Notes: generated from the letters alone by a model not told the origin. Shown: positions 1 through 8,072, numbered from the stretch's first letter. The stretch: DNA of 29,555 bases from CAYPLH01 sp964411505 (GCA_964411505.1 CAYPLH010000048.1:1-29555), one strand, 5' to 3'. Made by a program: numbers and translations.

Positions 1-76
1 TTTGCTCGGTATTCGCAAAGGTAGTAATAAACTCAATAACATCTCCATCGTGCTCCTTGGTCTTCAATTCTGCCAT
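1..76 (-). CDS. DUF1801/YdhG-like protein, N-terminal end only (runs off window)
   Basis: The first 25 codons read leftward from an ATG at 76, beginning MAELKTKEHDGDVIEF. The start has a clear GGGGG-type ribosome binding site eight to nine bases upstream. The opening resembles DUF1801 (YdhG/YobT-like) proteins, small cytoplasmic proteins of poorly known function whose N-terminus often reads ELKTKxxDxxVxxFI. The rest lies outside the window, so intactness cannot be judged. The family assignment rests on this short stretch only. Confidence 0.6.
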   Translation of the reverse strand, partial: MAELKTKEHDGDVIEFITTFANTEQ

Positions 77-121
77 ATAAATGCCCCCTTTACCTCATTG
101 TTGTTTCACTTTTCATATCTA

Positions 122-262
122 CATCTATCCCTTTCACACAACCTTGCCAAATCTAAAAAACATCTATCTCGTACACTCGCCAAGCCCCAAAATGCCGAAA
201 CATCTATCCTGTACACTCGCGAAGCGGTGACATCTAAATCGTTCACTCGCGACCGAAATCCG
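122..262. repeat. Four degenerate CATCTATCC..CACTCGC repeats
   Basis: Units start at 122, 161, 201 and 231. Each begins CATCTA and has CACTCGC or a variant about 14 bases later, with spacings of 39, 40 and 30 bases. The two central units match best (CATCTATC-YY-GTACACTCGC). No open reading frame explains them. Related units occur at 19921 and 19950, so this is a dispersed intergenic repeat type. Spacing and sequence are too irregular for CRISPR. The function is unknown. Confidence 0.6.
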
Positions 263-302
263 TCCTCTGGACTTATTCCCGCGAAGCGATATTATCACGA
301 TT

Positions 303-641
303 TTATTCTTCCCAATTAAACTGCTCGTCAGGTATACCACGTTTTTTTAACTCGCATAATACTTGATTTTTTTCAACCTCATTACCAATCGTATAATAAT
401 ACACACAATGTCTAAAGATTATATATTTTATATCGCCTTGCTTCATGTCGGCAAACCATCCATCAATAATAGCTTCAGATAAAAGTTGTGGCAAATCTGC
501 TGTTTCGGACTTAAAAAAAATCAATGTCCAGTATTTAATCTCATTATCATTCGTTTTACAGACTTCTACTTTTTCAATAATAAGATTATCTAAAAACAAT
601 TCATCAGTAAGAGTTTCTTTTATGATTACACCCAAAAACAT
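303..641 (-). CDS. Conserved hypothetical protein, 112 aa
   Basis: A complete small soluble protein beginning MFLGVIIKE. AAGGTG lies seven bases before the ATG, which supports the start. The pattern WYADxK..xxYIIxR followed by an acidic, alternating C-terminal half (here GWFADMKQGDIKYIIFR) matches my recollection of a widespread uncharacterised family of about 110-130 residues in Firmicutes. No signal peptide, membrane segment or catalytic motif is visible. It begins just inside the end of the rlmD fragment at 626-965, so it occupies the usual downstream position of an rlmD-type gene. Function unknown. Confidence 0.75.
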   Translation of the reverse strand: MFLGVIIKETLTDELFLDNLIIEKVEVCKTNDNEIKYWTLIFFKSETADLPQLLSEAIIDGWFADMKQGDIKYIIFRHCVYYYTIGNEVEKNQVLCELKKRGIPDEQFNWEE

Positions 642-965
642 ATTAATTCACCTTCTTGAATTTGTTTTTTTACTCTCGACATCAATACTACCGTTTCAAC
701 GTGTCCCTTCCACGGAAACATGTCCACAGGCTGTACTTCTTCTACCTTCATCCCATGCTCTGGCAAATACTTCAAATCCCTTGCCAGTATCGGCGATTAC
801 ACGAAACATACACCATTCGTTCGGATCCATCTCCACTATGGTTTGCAAAAGTCTTTCATCACAGCCCTTTCTAGGTGGGTCTACCGCTACTACGTCTGCT
901 CTTATGCCCTGATAATACATTTTTGGAATAACTACTTCTGCTTTTCCTAACGTGAATTCAACATT
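626..965 (-). pseudogene. rlmD: RlmD/RumA (23S rRNA uracil-5 methyltransferase) C-terminal fragment, frameshifted
   Basis: The minus strand encodes the C-terminal third of a TrmA/RlmD enzyme, which methylates uridine in 23S rRNA with SAM. The DPPRKGCDE motif with the catalytic-domain Asp-Pro-Pro is clear, followed by RMVYVSCN (catalytic Cys) and then, in another frame, ARDLKYLPEHGMKVEEV and VDMFPWKGHVETVVLMSR. The frame breaks just after the SCN motif near 790. The N-terminal TRAM and SAM-binding parts are absent. Positions 702-785 are identical to 11899-11982. The fragment overlaps the end of the GNAT relic to its right and reads into the start of the 112-aa gene on its left. It is a gene remnant, not functional. 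Confidence 0.88.
702..785. repeat. 84-bp direct repeat, copy 1 (rlmD 3' end)
   Basis: The stretch from TGTCCCTTCCACGGAAACAT to AAATCCCTTGCC is identical base for base to 11899-11982. In this copy rlmD-like sequence continues on both sides. In the other copy it is joined to a different gene. Confidence 0.92.
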
Positions 966-1267
966 TGATCCCTCATTAATCTTAGCATTTCTTTTTTAAT
1001 GGTCCATCGAAAGTAGAAACAGTTTTTCTTCCCAATTTCCGTAAATCCACATTTTTTGTATGCATTTATTGCAGCTGTATTGCCAGAAAATACTTTCAGC
1101 ATTATATTATTCAGGTTAATATATCGGAATCCATAACCTACCATAAGCTTCACAACCTCAGAACCGTAACCTTTACCCCTGTCTTTAGCCTCACCAATGA
1201 ACAAGCCTATTTCTGCACGCTGATGTATTTGTTGAATATTGCTTAGTTCCTCTCTTATATGATTCAT
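947..1267 (-). pseudogene. GNAT N-acetyltransferase, C-terminal part
   Basis: About 106 residues of a GNAT acetyltransferase of the RimJ/RimL type, which acetylates amino groups with acetyl-CoA. The acetyl-CoA pocket is seen as GEAKDRGKGYGSEVV (usual Q/RxxGxG/A) and the C-terminal helix as NTAAINAYKKCGFTEIGK. The first half of the domain is missing and the region upstream to ogt has no continuation, so the gene is 5'-truncated. The last residues (RDQMLNSR) overlap the rlmD fragment in another frame, which marks a joint near 950-970. An AGGGGAATG lies upstream, so a truncated peptide could still be made. Confidence 0.75.
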
Positions 1268-1353
1268 AAATTCGTTTCATTCCCCTGTCAATAAGACTAA
1301 AAAACCTTATGAAGTTATGCGGAATAAAGATTCTTTTATTAATCTTTCATTTG

Positions 1354-1893
1354 TCATAATGCTGTTCCTTTCTTAGGCATGTTATACCTGCTCATATCAT
1401 TGTTTTCGTGTTTCAGTAGCGAAACCTTATTCGCTATTCCACCACCGTATCCGGTCAGTGAATTGTTTGAGCCAACAACTCTATGGCATGGGATAATAAT
1501 ACAAGTCGGATTCCAGCCTACGGCCCCACCAACAGCACGGGAAGACATCTTTACTATACCACGTTTTTTAGCGATAATCTCTGCAATCTCACCATAGGTT
1601 TTTACTTCACCGAAAGGTATCTCAAGTATAATATCAATTACTTCCTTACGAAATTCTGTGAGGTTTACTATTTTATATTTCGGAGTAAAATCCGGATTTT
1701 TGCCGCTGAAATAGATATCAAGCCATTTAATTGTGTCTTCAAATATTGGAAGTATTTTTTCTTCACAGTTAAGAGTGTGCTTTGATGCATCTCTTGAACC
1801 GTCAAACCATAATCCGGTAAGATATTCTCCGTCGCTATTCATCAACATATCTGAAAAGCCATCCAGTGTTTTATAGTAATATTTATATGTCAT
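1354..1893 (-). CDS. ogt: Methylated-DNA--protein-cysteine methyltransferase
   Basis: The 179-residue protein repairs O6-methylguanine by irreversible transfer of the alkyl group to its own cysteine. The active-site signature IIIPCHRVVG is complete (residues near 132-141), as is the preceding winged-helix DNA-binding part with IPFGEVKTYGEIA and SSRAVGGAVGWNP. The N-terminal ribonuclease-like domain is present, so the length is normal for Ogt. The start at 1893 has only a weak AGAGAT site. Directly upstream (1913-1958) is a relic of an alkA-type gene, which suggests an ancestral alkA-ogt repair operon. An intact glycosylase now lies 1.7 kb away at 3550-4188. Confidence 0.95.
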   Translation of the reverse strand: MTYKYYYKTLDGFSDMLMNSDGEYLTGLWFDGSRDASKHTLNCEEKILPIFEDTIKWLDIYFSGKNPDFTPKYKIVNLTEFRKEVIDIILEIPFGEVKTYGEIAEIIAKKRGIVKMSSRAVGGAVGWNPTCIIIPCHRVVGSNNSLTGYGGGIANKVSLLKHENNDMSRYNMPKKGTAL

Positions 1894-1912
1894 GTCTCTA
1901 TCTCTGCTTTCT

Positions 1913-1958
1913 TATGTATTCAGCTTTGCGAATGTCATGCCAAAGAGTTGAAGCTCTG
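1913..1958. repeat. Relic copy of an alkA segment
   Basis: This 46-bp stretch matches 3901-3947 inside the AlkA-type gene with a few substitutions and one base deleted (GCGAATG versus GCGAAATG). On the minus strand it would encode ELQ..GMTF..KAEYI. The deletion shifts the frame, and the rest of the gene is absent on both sides. Confidence 0.85.
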
Positions 1959-2040
1959 CATACTATCTATTACATGATGGTATGCTATCGATACTTGAAC
2001 CGATATTGGAAATTGGAAGAGGGAATCCATCTAACGGCGC

Positions 2041-2319
2041 CTATTGAAATTGCAATATGTAACAAGAGCAAAGGATAGGTAAATAATTTTTTTCTATATT
2101 TATAATGGTCTCTTGCACATTGAGCTGGGGAACAATATTAATGATTTTAGTATGATCTTCAACATCTAAGAAAAGAAGATCAAGCCAGAATGTCTGTCTC
2201 TTTTCTAGTACCTTTTCTTCTCGCCCTGAATAGATGAAGGCAGTGTATAATTTAATGGCAGCTTGCAATCTACGTGCTCTTTTTAATTTTTTATACCTCG
2301 GTATTTTTACTTTCATCAT
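2041..2319 (-). CDS. Hypothetical protein, 92 aa
   Basis: The ORF starts at an ATG pair (2319/2316) 13 bp after the SEC-C gene stop, so both probably share a transcript. The N-terminus is strongly basic (KVKIPRYKKLKRARRLQAA), followed by an amphipathic and acidic middle and a hydrophobic C-terminus. No motif or ribosome binding site beyond a weak AGAAAAG is clear. I do not recognise it. It might be a genuine partner of the SEC-C protein or a decaying remnant. Confidence 0.4.
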   Translation of the reverse strand: MMKVKIPRYKKLKRARRLQAAIKLYTAFIYSGREEKVLEKRQTFWLDLLFLDVEDHTKIINIVPQLNVQETIINIEKNYLPILCSCYILQFQ

Positions 2320-2327
2320 TACTATTT

Positions 2328-2382
2328 CTTTTCTATTTTCCACAGCACTTTTTGTATTTTTTACCACTATCGCACGGACACG
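2328..2382. repeat. 55-bp direct repeat, copy 1 (SEC-C gene 3' end)
   Basis: Identical over 55 bases to 20883-20937. This copy covers the stop and the CPCDSGKKYKKCCGK codons of the intact SEC-C gene. The distant copy is only the tail, joined to an unrelated gene. Confidence 0.93.
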
Positions 2383-2884
2383 GGTCATTTCTACCAATTT
2401 TACCAGTCTTAGCAACTGTATCTGGTGTAACAGAATCATATGCCGCATATCTTTCATCACTATTAATTTTCCTACATTTCTCTTCCATTTCATCTATTAC
2501 TTCTTGGTCGATGGAATCATCTTCTAAGAATTTTTTTGCTCGTTCAATCGCTTCTTTCATAAACCATACTGCTTTGCTTTTCTGATTTCTCATAGCATAT
2601 ATTTCAGCCAATCCTTCAAATCCGGAATGGTGCTCTGGTTGGGATAAACATAGTTTTTTATATATTGTCTCTGCCTCTTTTAATTTTCTTTTCGTTACTA
2701 ATTCGCTTGCTTCATTTACCCAATCAAAATCATTTTCCATATGTGCCTTAATTTTAGGAAATTCCTTTTTTATTTCTCTTAAATAATCCATAATTGCGAC
2801 CACCTTTTTATCTGCAAAATTTTTGTTTTCATGTACAACCAATTTCAAAAGAACAGCCATTGCTTCATTCATTAACCGCAACAT
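2333..2884 (-). CDS. SEC-C motif protein with TPR-like repeat
   Basis: The 183-residue protein ends in a textbook SEC-C zinc-binding motif, RNDPCPCDSGKKYKKCCGK, like the C-terminus of SecA and many accessory proteins. Residues about 50-120 form helical TPR-like units (EAETIYKKLCLSQPEHHSGFE..AEIYAMRNQKSKAVWFMKEAI). It is probably a small cytoplasmic adaptor; the specific role is unknown. The start at 2884 lacks a good ribosome binding site, and an extended -10 (TGGTATAAT, 2899-2907) lies very close. Translation may start downstream, or the message may be nearly leaderless. Confidence 0.82.
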   Translation of the reverse strand: MLRLMNEAMAVLLKLVVHENKNFADKKVVAIMDYLREIKKEFPKIKAHMENDFDWVNEASELVTKRKLKEAETIYKKLCLSQPEHHSGFEGLAEIYAMRNQKSKAVWFMKEAIERAKKFLEDDSIDQEVIDEMEEKCRKINSDERYAAYDSVTPDTVAKTGKIGRNDPCPCDSGKKYKKCCGK

Positions 2885-2898
2885 TCTATTTACAAATA

Positions 2899-2907
2899 AT
2901 TATACCA
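2899..2907 (-). promoter_or_regulatory. Extended -10 element upstream of SEC-C gene
   Basis: TGGTATAAT on the minus strand is a perfect extended -10 (TGnTATAAT). No good -35 is visible at 17 bases. It lies 15 bases before the annotated ATG, leaving almost no leader. Confidence 0.4.
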
Positions 2908-3018
2908 CGTATCATATTAAAATAGACACAAAAATACAATTTGTTATCAAACAGAAGAATAATATCATCTTCCTTTTAATATATAGTTTTTTCAATATTT
3001 GAAGGAATGTTTATATTG

Positions 3019-3200
3019 CTATTGAAATGGGAAAAAGCGCTTATATACGACATCTCCGCTAAATACTCTGCTGTCGAAATAATCGCCATCTGTTACCTGT
3101 GTAAATTTACCTGCATATCCTGTTGCATCAATTTTTCGGAAGGGGTGAAAATCACTTAGTATCAGTTTGCCGCTTGGCTTGATGATATAATATAGATTGT
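3019..3200 (-). pseudogene. SAM methyltransferase internal fragment
   Basis: About 60 residues encode LYYIIKPSGKLILSDFHPF, the strand-4/5 region of a class I SAM-dependent methyltransferase (usual LKPGGxLxxSxxHP). It then continues through TQVTDGDYFDSRVFSG and stops at 3019. The SAM-binding glycine-rich motif and the C-terminus are absent. The piece is spliced to the FAD oxidoreductase fragment near 3200 in a different frame. Confidence 0.7.
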
Positions 3201-3524
3201 GAACCATTTATCAAATTTGTCTCTATCAAAATTCAAGTAAAATCTCTGATATAATCTTTCAATATTATTTGCTATATCAATTGTTCTAACTGCGAAAATT
3301 TGGGGATTAACTAATATATCTATAGGTAATGATAATCCAAGTTTTGCAATCATTTTCTGAGCATCTGGAGCTAATAGACCTCCACAACATTTACCTTTTT
3401 TATTTTTAGGGTTCTCATTTTCCATATCACGTTTATCAATCCATAAAATCTTTTATTTATCACTTATTAATCTAGTAAGGTTTGACCCTGCTGGTCCAGC
3501 TCCTATTATTACAATATCGTACAC
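3201..3524 (-). pseudogene. FAD-dependent oxidoreductase (geranylgeranyl-reductase-like), N-terminal fragment
   Basis: The gene starts at GTG 3524 with an excellent AAGGAGG upstream and encodes YDIVIIGAGPAGSN, the dinucleotide-binding GxGxxG Rossmann motif. It then hits an in-frame TAA after LISDK and continues with the conserved KGKCCGGLLAPDAQK motif of FAD oxidoreductases related to geranylgeranyl reductases. The homology ends at DRDKFDKW near 3204, where methyltransferase sequence takes over. One nonsense codon plus loss of about three quarters of the protein make it non-functional. Confidence 0.82.
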
Positions 3525-3549
3525 AGAGATACCCTCCTTACCTCTACCT

Positions 3550-4188
3550 CTACTTTTTCTTTGGAGCATAATCCTTCATTTCAGGTATTGCCCCTCCGGC
3601 AACAGCCCAGAAATACAAGCCTGCAATACTGCAATAAGGTGATAGTCTCCTTCTATATTTTTCAAACAGCTTTTTGTCTATTTTTCTATGATGATAAACC
3701 ATTCTCATTCCACGCTGTATTGCTAGATCGCCGTAGCTTAAAATATTAGGTCTTTGCAGACAAAAAAGAAGTATCATCTCTGCAGTCCAAACGCCTATGC
3801 CTTTAAGACTAGATAAGACCTCTATCGCTTCATCATCAGACATACCTTCTACGTCCGCAAGTATAAATTCTCCATTTATTATCTTATTTGAAAAATCTTT
3901 TATGTATTCAGCTTTGCGAAATGTCATGCCTAGGGATTGAAGCTCTGAGATGTCAGCATTACTAATGCTTTCAGGCGTAACATTTGCAAACTTATCATTC
4001 AATCTCTGCCATATAGTCTGCTGCGCTTTGGTGGAAATCTGCTGACCTATAATATGGTGCACCACAGATGAAAACAAATCAGAGTCAACGCTTCGCTCAA
4101 TATGACCAACTCTGTCGATGACTTCGGCTAATCGCTTATCCTTGCTTTTGAGGTATTCGATTTCTTTTTCTCCATATTTAAAATTCAC
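3550..4188 (-). CDS. alkA: DNA-3-methyladenine glycosylase II-like (HhH-GPD family)
   Basis: The 212-residue protein removes alkylated purines from DNA. The HhH-GPD fold is visible in order: VHHIIGQQISTKAQQTIW, GMTFRKAEYIKDFS, the helix-hairpin-helix LKGIGVWTAEMILLF, and SYGDLAIQRGM, which contains the catalytic aspartate (near residue 152). The length fits the short AlkA form without the N-terminal domain of E. coli AlkA. A relic of a close relative lies upstream of ogt at 1913-1958. Together with Ogt it would give alkylation repair. The symbol denotes the family, not proven orthology. Confidence 0.92.
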   Translation of the reverse strand: MNFKYGEKEIEYLKSKDKRLAEVIDRVGHIERSVDSDLFSSVVHHIIGQQISTKAQQTIWQRLNDKFANVTPESISNADISELQSLGMTFRKAEYIKDFSNKIINGEFILADVEGMSDDEAIEVLSSLKGIGVWTAEMILLFCLQRPNILSYGDLAIQRGMRMVYHHRKIDKKLFEKYRRRLSPYCSIAGLYFWAVAGGAIPEMKDYAPKKK

Positions 4189-4301
4189 CTAACTGCCTCC
4201 TTCTTAATTTCCTATAAAGGTTGAATTCATCTTTGCATTGGCTAATAAAAAAACCTCCCACATATTCAAGATTCATATTTTTATAAAACTTACGTAGCTA
4301 C

Positions 4302-4324
4302 TTATTCTCTTTAGTAGATTCAAG
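4302..4324. repeat. 23-bp repeat shared with 20938-20960
   Basis: TTATTCTCTTTAGTAGATTC plus AAG is identical at both sites. At the distant site it encodes the natural LLESTKEN tail of a secreted-type protein. Here it abuts the end of the SGNH relic, so it looks like a foreign gene tail. Confidence 0.75.
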
Positions 4325-4326
4325 TT

Positions 4327-4661
4327 TTGCGAATATCATAATGAAATTTGTTATATCCAGAAATTTCACTATGATAGTTGACGCTTTCAACAAATACATC
4401 ATTTACATAAATGTCAGAATATAGCCATTAGCGCGCCATACCTCTTACTGCGAATTCAAAGCTGATATAATCCGAGTCGGTATAAAAGTCTAGGCAAACG
4501 CCGGACGGGCACTTACTTCTTAATAGACTCGCAGTTCTGGATTCATAGGCCGAAATATGTTTCTTTGTAAATCTTCGGAAAACAATTCCATCGGATGCCG
4601 AATCAACCGATAAGCGATTGCTGGAGATTGAAAATATGAAATCAGTATTCTGTAATATCAT
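4327..4661 (-). pseudogene. SGNH/GDSL hydrolase N-terminal domain fragment, frameshifted
   Basis: The start is probably the ATG at 4661, with AGGAG eight bases upstream. The sequence (FRRFTKKHISAYESRTASLL, then YTDSDYISFEFAVRG) resembles the N-terminal jelly-roll domain of SGNH-type esterases. The first frame stops at 4428. A neighbouring frame continues with DIYVNDVFVESV and NKFHYDIR to about 4327, so one frameshift is present. The catalytic SGNH domain that should follow is absent. DUF362 lies just upstream with its stop about 20 bases from this start, so the two may be co-transcribed. Confidence 0.65.
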
Positions 4662-4681
4662 TCTCTTTCTCCTCTTCATAA

Positions 4682-5794
4682 TTATTCTATGTTTTTACAA
4701 CTGCTTATTTGTTCCATCATAAACTCCACAATATCCCTGGCTTTTGGCGGACAGCCTTTAACACATTTATCAAATCCTGAAGTACACACACCGATACCTA
4801 ACCCATCATACCGTTTATTTTTAAAATTTTGACCGATGTACAATTTTTTATTTAATCTATTCAAAAGCCCTTTTTCATCCAGTCTTTCCAGTGCATAAAT
4901 AAGGCTTCCATAGCAAGCTGAGCAAGCACTATCCTCGACAATATGCCTAGACAACTGTTGAACTCTTCTTGAAGGTGTTGATCTTCTTAATCCATTATCC
5001 TTATTCAATTCAATAATATCTGCATTTACGAAGTCAGTAGTGCCTGCACCGATATCTTCAGCCATAATAATATACGGAACTTCCTCAACATTAAAGCCCA
5101 TCAAATGTGCTGCATATGTGTCTATCAGCACAGGATCCTTTCCTGCTATTATCCTGTTCATCTGAACAGGATTACCACCTTCTTCAAAGTTAAGGTCGCC
5201 ATTCATACCATCAACAATAATGAGACTTTGTTTTATAAGCTTGCTCAAATAAGCTATTGGTTTATGCAAACCCATGGTGTGAAATCTCCTTTTCTCGGAG
5301 TTGGGTATGCAGCCCTTCATATTCTTTAAAGCACAAGTTATGTTAGTCTGGCAGTGACCTTTAAGGACTGGTATGTTTATTAAATAATCAACCTTTGTAA
5401 CATAATCGCAAATGTTTATCCTCAAACCATTTATTTCATATGCCTTATATTTATCTTTTTGAAGATCAATAAGGGGAACATTATATTTCTTCGACAAATT
5501 CTCATATCCGCATACTTTAAATGCTTCTGATGTCCTATCTCCCACCCAAGAGCCTTCCATAATTACTATTTTATTGTGATCCTTCGATTTTAAATATTCA
5601 ATGAGCACTGCCACTATTTCTGGCGTGGTTGTTGCACCTGAGCTCGAAGGCTTTGCTACAACGAGATTTGGTTTGATTCCAATAAGTGCGTTCTTATCAA
5701 TTTCTTCTTCAGGTTTTATTACTTCAAGTAACTCTTTTACCATTTGCTTAGGATTATCTCCATAAATAATGCGTATCCCATTTTTACCAATCAT
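4682..5794 (-). CDS. DUF362 domain protein
   Basis: About 370 residues. The N-terminal DUF362 domain shows IKPNLVVAKPSSSGATTTPE, then VIMEGSWVGDRTSEAF and LINIPVLKGHCQTNITCALK, all typical. The C-terminal part holds several cysteines (SACSACYGSL, CTSGFDKCVKGCPPKA). They could bind metal or an iron-sulfur cluster but do not form a classical 2x4Fe-4S ferredoxin. DUF362 proteins are anaerobe-enriched and of unsettled function. The start at 5794 is preferred over 5812 because AAGGGG lies nine bases before it. The SGNH relic follows immediately. Confidence 0.88.
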   Translation of the reverse strand: MIGKNGIRIIYGDNPKQMVKELLEVIKPEEEIDKNALIGIKPNLVVAKPSSSGATTTPEIVAVLIEYLKSKDHNKIVIMEGSWVGDRTSEAFKVCGYENLSKKYNVPLIDLQKDKYKAYEINGLRINICDYVTKVDYLINIPVLKGHCQTNITCALKNMKGCIPNSEKRRFHTMGLHKPIAYLSKLIKQSLIIVDGMNGDLNFEEGGNPVQMNRIIAGKDPVLIDTYAAHLMGFNVEEVPYIIMAEDIGAGTTDFVNADIIELNKDNGLRRSTPSRRVQQLSRHIVEDSACSACYGSLIYALERLDEKGLLNRLNKKLYIGQNFKNKRYDGLGIGVCTSGFDKCVKGCPPKARDIVEFMMEQISSCKNIE

Positions 5795-5944
5795 GTATAT
5801 CAGCCCCTTCATTTGTTGTATAGATAAATCAAACTAATCTCATTCCCCATCGATCACAAATCTGCTGTATTAAACACGCTTTACATATGTGTAAGGGATA
5901 TTTCGAAACTGCTGAAAAAGTGCCCTTAAGCGACTTTGTTCCAA

Positions 5945-6337
5945 TTAACCTCTAATGATCTTCACATAGAATTCCCTATTTCTAGGTCCATCAAATTCGC
6001 AAAAAAATATTCCCTGCCAGGTGCCTAACAAAAGTCTTCCGTCTTGGATCATCACAGTGCTAGAGGAGCCCATGAGAGAAGCCTTTATATGAGCGTGGGA
6101 ATTCCCTTCAAAGTGAAGGTATTCTCCATGTCCGGGATAGGTTTTGTCCAGTGCAGAAATCATATCCCGCACAACATCCGGGTCAGCATTCTCGTTTATT
6201 GTGACTCCAGCTGTTGTATGGGGCACGTATATGACTGCGATACCGTCCCTTACATTACTGTTTTTGACCTCGTCGACAACTTTATTGGTTATGTCGATGA
6301 ACTGCTGTGGATTTGTGGTTTGAATTTTGTGTTGCAT
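5945..6337 (-). CDS. yjbQ: YjbQ/UPF0047 family protein
   Basis: The 130-residue protein is a full-length UPF0047/YjbQ member. It has the conserved VYVPHTTAGVTINENADPDV and the histidine cluster in HFEGNSHAHIKASLMGSS, followed by GTWQGIFFCEFDGPR. YjbQ proteins have been described as having weak thiamine-phosphate synthase activity; the true role is unclear. AGGAGG lies eight bases before the ATG. The downstream gap of about 150 bp to DUF362 holds nothing recognisable. Confidence 0.95.
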   Translation of the reverse strand: MQHKIQTTNPQQFIDITNKVVDEVKNSNVRDGIAVIYVPHTTAGVTINENADPDVVRDMISALDKTYPGHGEYLHFEGNSHAHIKASLMGSSSTVMIQDGRLLLGTWQGIFFCEFDGPRNREFYVKIIRG

Positions 6338-6384
6338 AGTGCGATCCTCCTTTTTCTGGATACCTATTGTTTATTCTGAGTATT

Positions 6385-6924
6385 CTATTGATATGTAGAC
6401 CAATTTAGTTCATTGTTATCATATAATAACCCAGCTTTTTTGATTATATTTTCGGCAGCCTCAGAAACAGAAAAAGCTGTTATGTCGATTTGTGGATAAG
6501 ATATATCATCAAAAGCTTTCCGTGATTCCTCAATCGCACGCCGTTTCCGTTCATTGCTTCTATTGTCCATATCCATCCTTTTTATATTTTCTTCTTCACT
6601 GCATACCAATAGAAACGGAATAAAGTTCAAATCTCTCTCTGATACTGCCTTCATTACTTTTTCAAAAACCTCTCCCCGCCTCCCATGGAAACCATATGAG
6701 AATATCACGGTTTCAATGACTGAACAATCCATATAATTGATGATTAAATCACTTACGTTTTTTGCTATTGTCGGAATGGTTTCGTCGTTAAGAATAAACG
6801 GATTCATAAGCCGACAGGGATCAGAGTCTACGTAAGCAGAATTAGGTAGCTTTCGTATGATTTCTTTACAGATTGTTGTTTTCCCGATGCCGTTAGGTCC
6901 GCATATGAATAATAGGTTTTTCAT
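6385..6924 (-). CDS. Small P-loop ATPase/kinase (zeta/AAA_33-like)
   Basis: Translation most likely starts at 6924, where AGAAGG precedes an ATG and the protein begins MKNLLFICGPNGIGKTTICK. Earlier in-frame codons belong to the upstream pseudogene. The Walker A motif is CGPNGIGKT. DSDPCRLMNPF and SVIETVIFSYG follow as in small nucleotide or sugar kinases and zeta-like kinases, and the lid region contains RMDMDNRSNERKRR. The length of 179 residues is complete for this group. The substrate cannot be told. It follows the phospholipase-C-like pseudogene by about 35 bp. Confidence 0.85.
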   Translation of the reverse strand: MKNLLFICGPNGIGKTTICKEIIRKLPNSAYVDSDPCRLMNPFILNDETIPTIAKNVSDLIINYMDCSVIETVIFSYGFHGRRGEVFEKVMKAVSERDLNFIPFLLVCSEEENIKRMDMDNRSNERKRRAIEESRKAFDDISYPQIDITAFSVSEAAENIIKKAGLLYDNNELNWSTYQ

Positions 6925-6958
6925 TTTGCACCTTCTTTCAGCTTTTTCCCAATATACT

Positions 6959-7513
6959 CTACACATTCGTCGAAAACTGCTCAATTTCCGCTTCCGAAGC
7001 AGTGTCTTTGCTTTGTTTTTCAATTTCCGAAATAATATAATTACTGTGGATACCATCAACCAACTTTTTAACTTGCCCAGTTTTATAATAATCAAGTAGA
7101 AACTTATCATACTTGTTTATGTACTTCATCGCATATTCTATTTCCATAAGTGGCTTGAAGTCTCAATAATTGGGAAGAAAGCTAATATCGACATTTCTCC
7201 ATTTCTGTTTAATTGCCTTTATGATATCTTTACTTTCATGCTTTAAAGGTGCGATTTTTTGCTTATGCCATAAGATATCCGTCAACAACAAGTGAATATA
7301 ATATCCCCAATAAAAATCCTCATCTTCGGTGTGTAGAATGCCTGAAATATATTTTATATAAAACCCTTGAGCATCACAAGTTGTTTTATCGGCATTGGTA
7401 CACCAATGCTATATGTCCGAAAGCATATCTGTATCCGGCGCAATACTTCCAGCAAAAAATAAATTTGTGTCAGTAACATTTAATTGGTCAGACACTTTTT
7501 CGGCAACACGCAT
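6959..7513 (-). pseudogene. Zinc-dependent phospholipase C-like protein, two in-frame stops
   Basis: A single reading frame runs from ATG 7513 (AAGGAGG just upstream) to 6959. It is interrupted by TAG after DTDMLSDI and by TGA after SFLPNY. The segments FFAGSIAPDTDMLSD and YWGYYIHLLLTDILWHK resemble the zinc-dependent phospholipase C/HD-like family, whose histidines and aspartates bind metal. Everything stays in frame across the stops, so two nonsense mutations rather than rearrangement explain the loss. The start lies two bases after the stop of the upstream methyltransferase relic, so these genes once formed an operon with the kinase downstream. Confidence 0.7.
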
Positions 7514-7514
7514 C

Positions 7515-7849
7515 TTAAACCTCCTTCGTCAATGCAAAAGCTACAGTAAACTCTGTTTCAAACTGTTTATCTATAGTCAGACCAGCCTCAACAATTAAAA
7601 CACTGATTTTCTCAAGCATGTCGGGGTAGGCTATAATCCGCGGTTACCATAATCGATCTCTTTTTGCCGACTTTTACTAATCGACAAGACAAACCGTCCG
7701 CTGGGCTTCAGCAGGCTTGCAACCCTTCGAATTGCTGCTCGCTTATCTTGAATGTGCATAAATGTTAATGATGTAAGCTTTTAGTGGAGCGGGGTCATGC
7801 ACTGGATCGTTGTTTTCATCGATAAGGGCTTCATAGTGGTTGAGAGTAT
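7515..7849 (-). pseudogene. SAM methyltransferase relic, paralogue of 11865-13022
   Basis: It starts within LNHYEALIDENNDPVHD, which aligns with IHHYDAQINENNDPVHD of the gene at 11865-13022. It then jumps past the SAM-binding core to FMHIQDKRAAIRRVASLLKP and SGRFVLSISKSRQKEID. After a frameshift it ends with GLTIDKQFETEFTVAFALTK and a stop at 7515. It therefore has an internal deletion and frameshifts. Its value is that it preserves the natural C-terminus of this family, which the relative at 11865 has lost. Confidence 0.8.
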
Positions 7850-8033
7850 TGATATATGTCAATATCTCGTCTACAATTTCTCCCGGCGTTTTCGTGCTGT
7901 CATAATAAACGACAGGGCATGAATATTTTAAAGCACTTTGTTCGAGCAAACCAACATTCCTTGTGGCAGCAAACTCCCGAAATTTTTTCTGCGACTCATA
8001 CATATCGACCAATATTACATACCAATAACATGT
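7850..8033 (-). pseudogene. C-terminal fragment of an unidentified nucleotide-binding-type protein
   Basis: The frame VDMYESQKKFREFAATRNVG, then SCPVVYYDSTKTPGEIVDEI, looks like the C-terminal end of a small P-loop kinase-like protein, whose last helix often reads TPEEIVDEIL. It is open from about 8033 and fuses in frame to the methyltransferase relic at 7850. No start, Walker A or upstream continuation is visible. The identification is uncertain. Confidence 0.45.
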
Positions 8034-8072
8034 CTTTCGGCTTAGAGGTGGAGAACTTCTTAAAAGCTATCG

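Noticed and set aside
122..262. Possible CRISPR array
   Set aside because: The units are only partly conserved, spacing varies from 30 to 40 bases, there are no spacers of constant length, and no cas gene is in the window.
2..319. Plus-strand ORF of 105 codons at the left edge
   Set aside because: It crosses the start of the minus-strand DUF1801-like gene and the repeat cluster, and its composition is non-protein-like.
445..912. Plus-strand ORFs over the rlmD fragment (also 11861-12120)
   Set aside because: They appear at both sites only because the 84-bp rlmD repeat has an open antisense frame. There is no ribosome binding site and no protein-like features.
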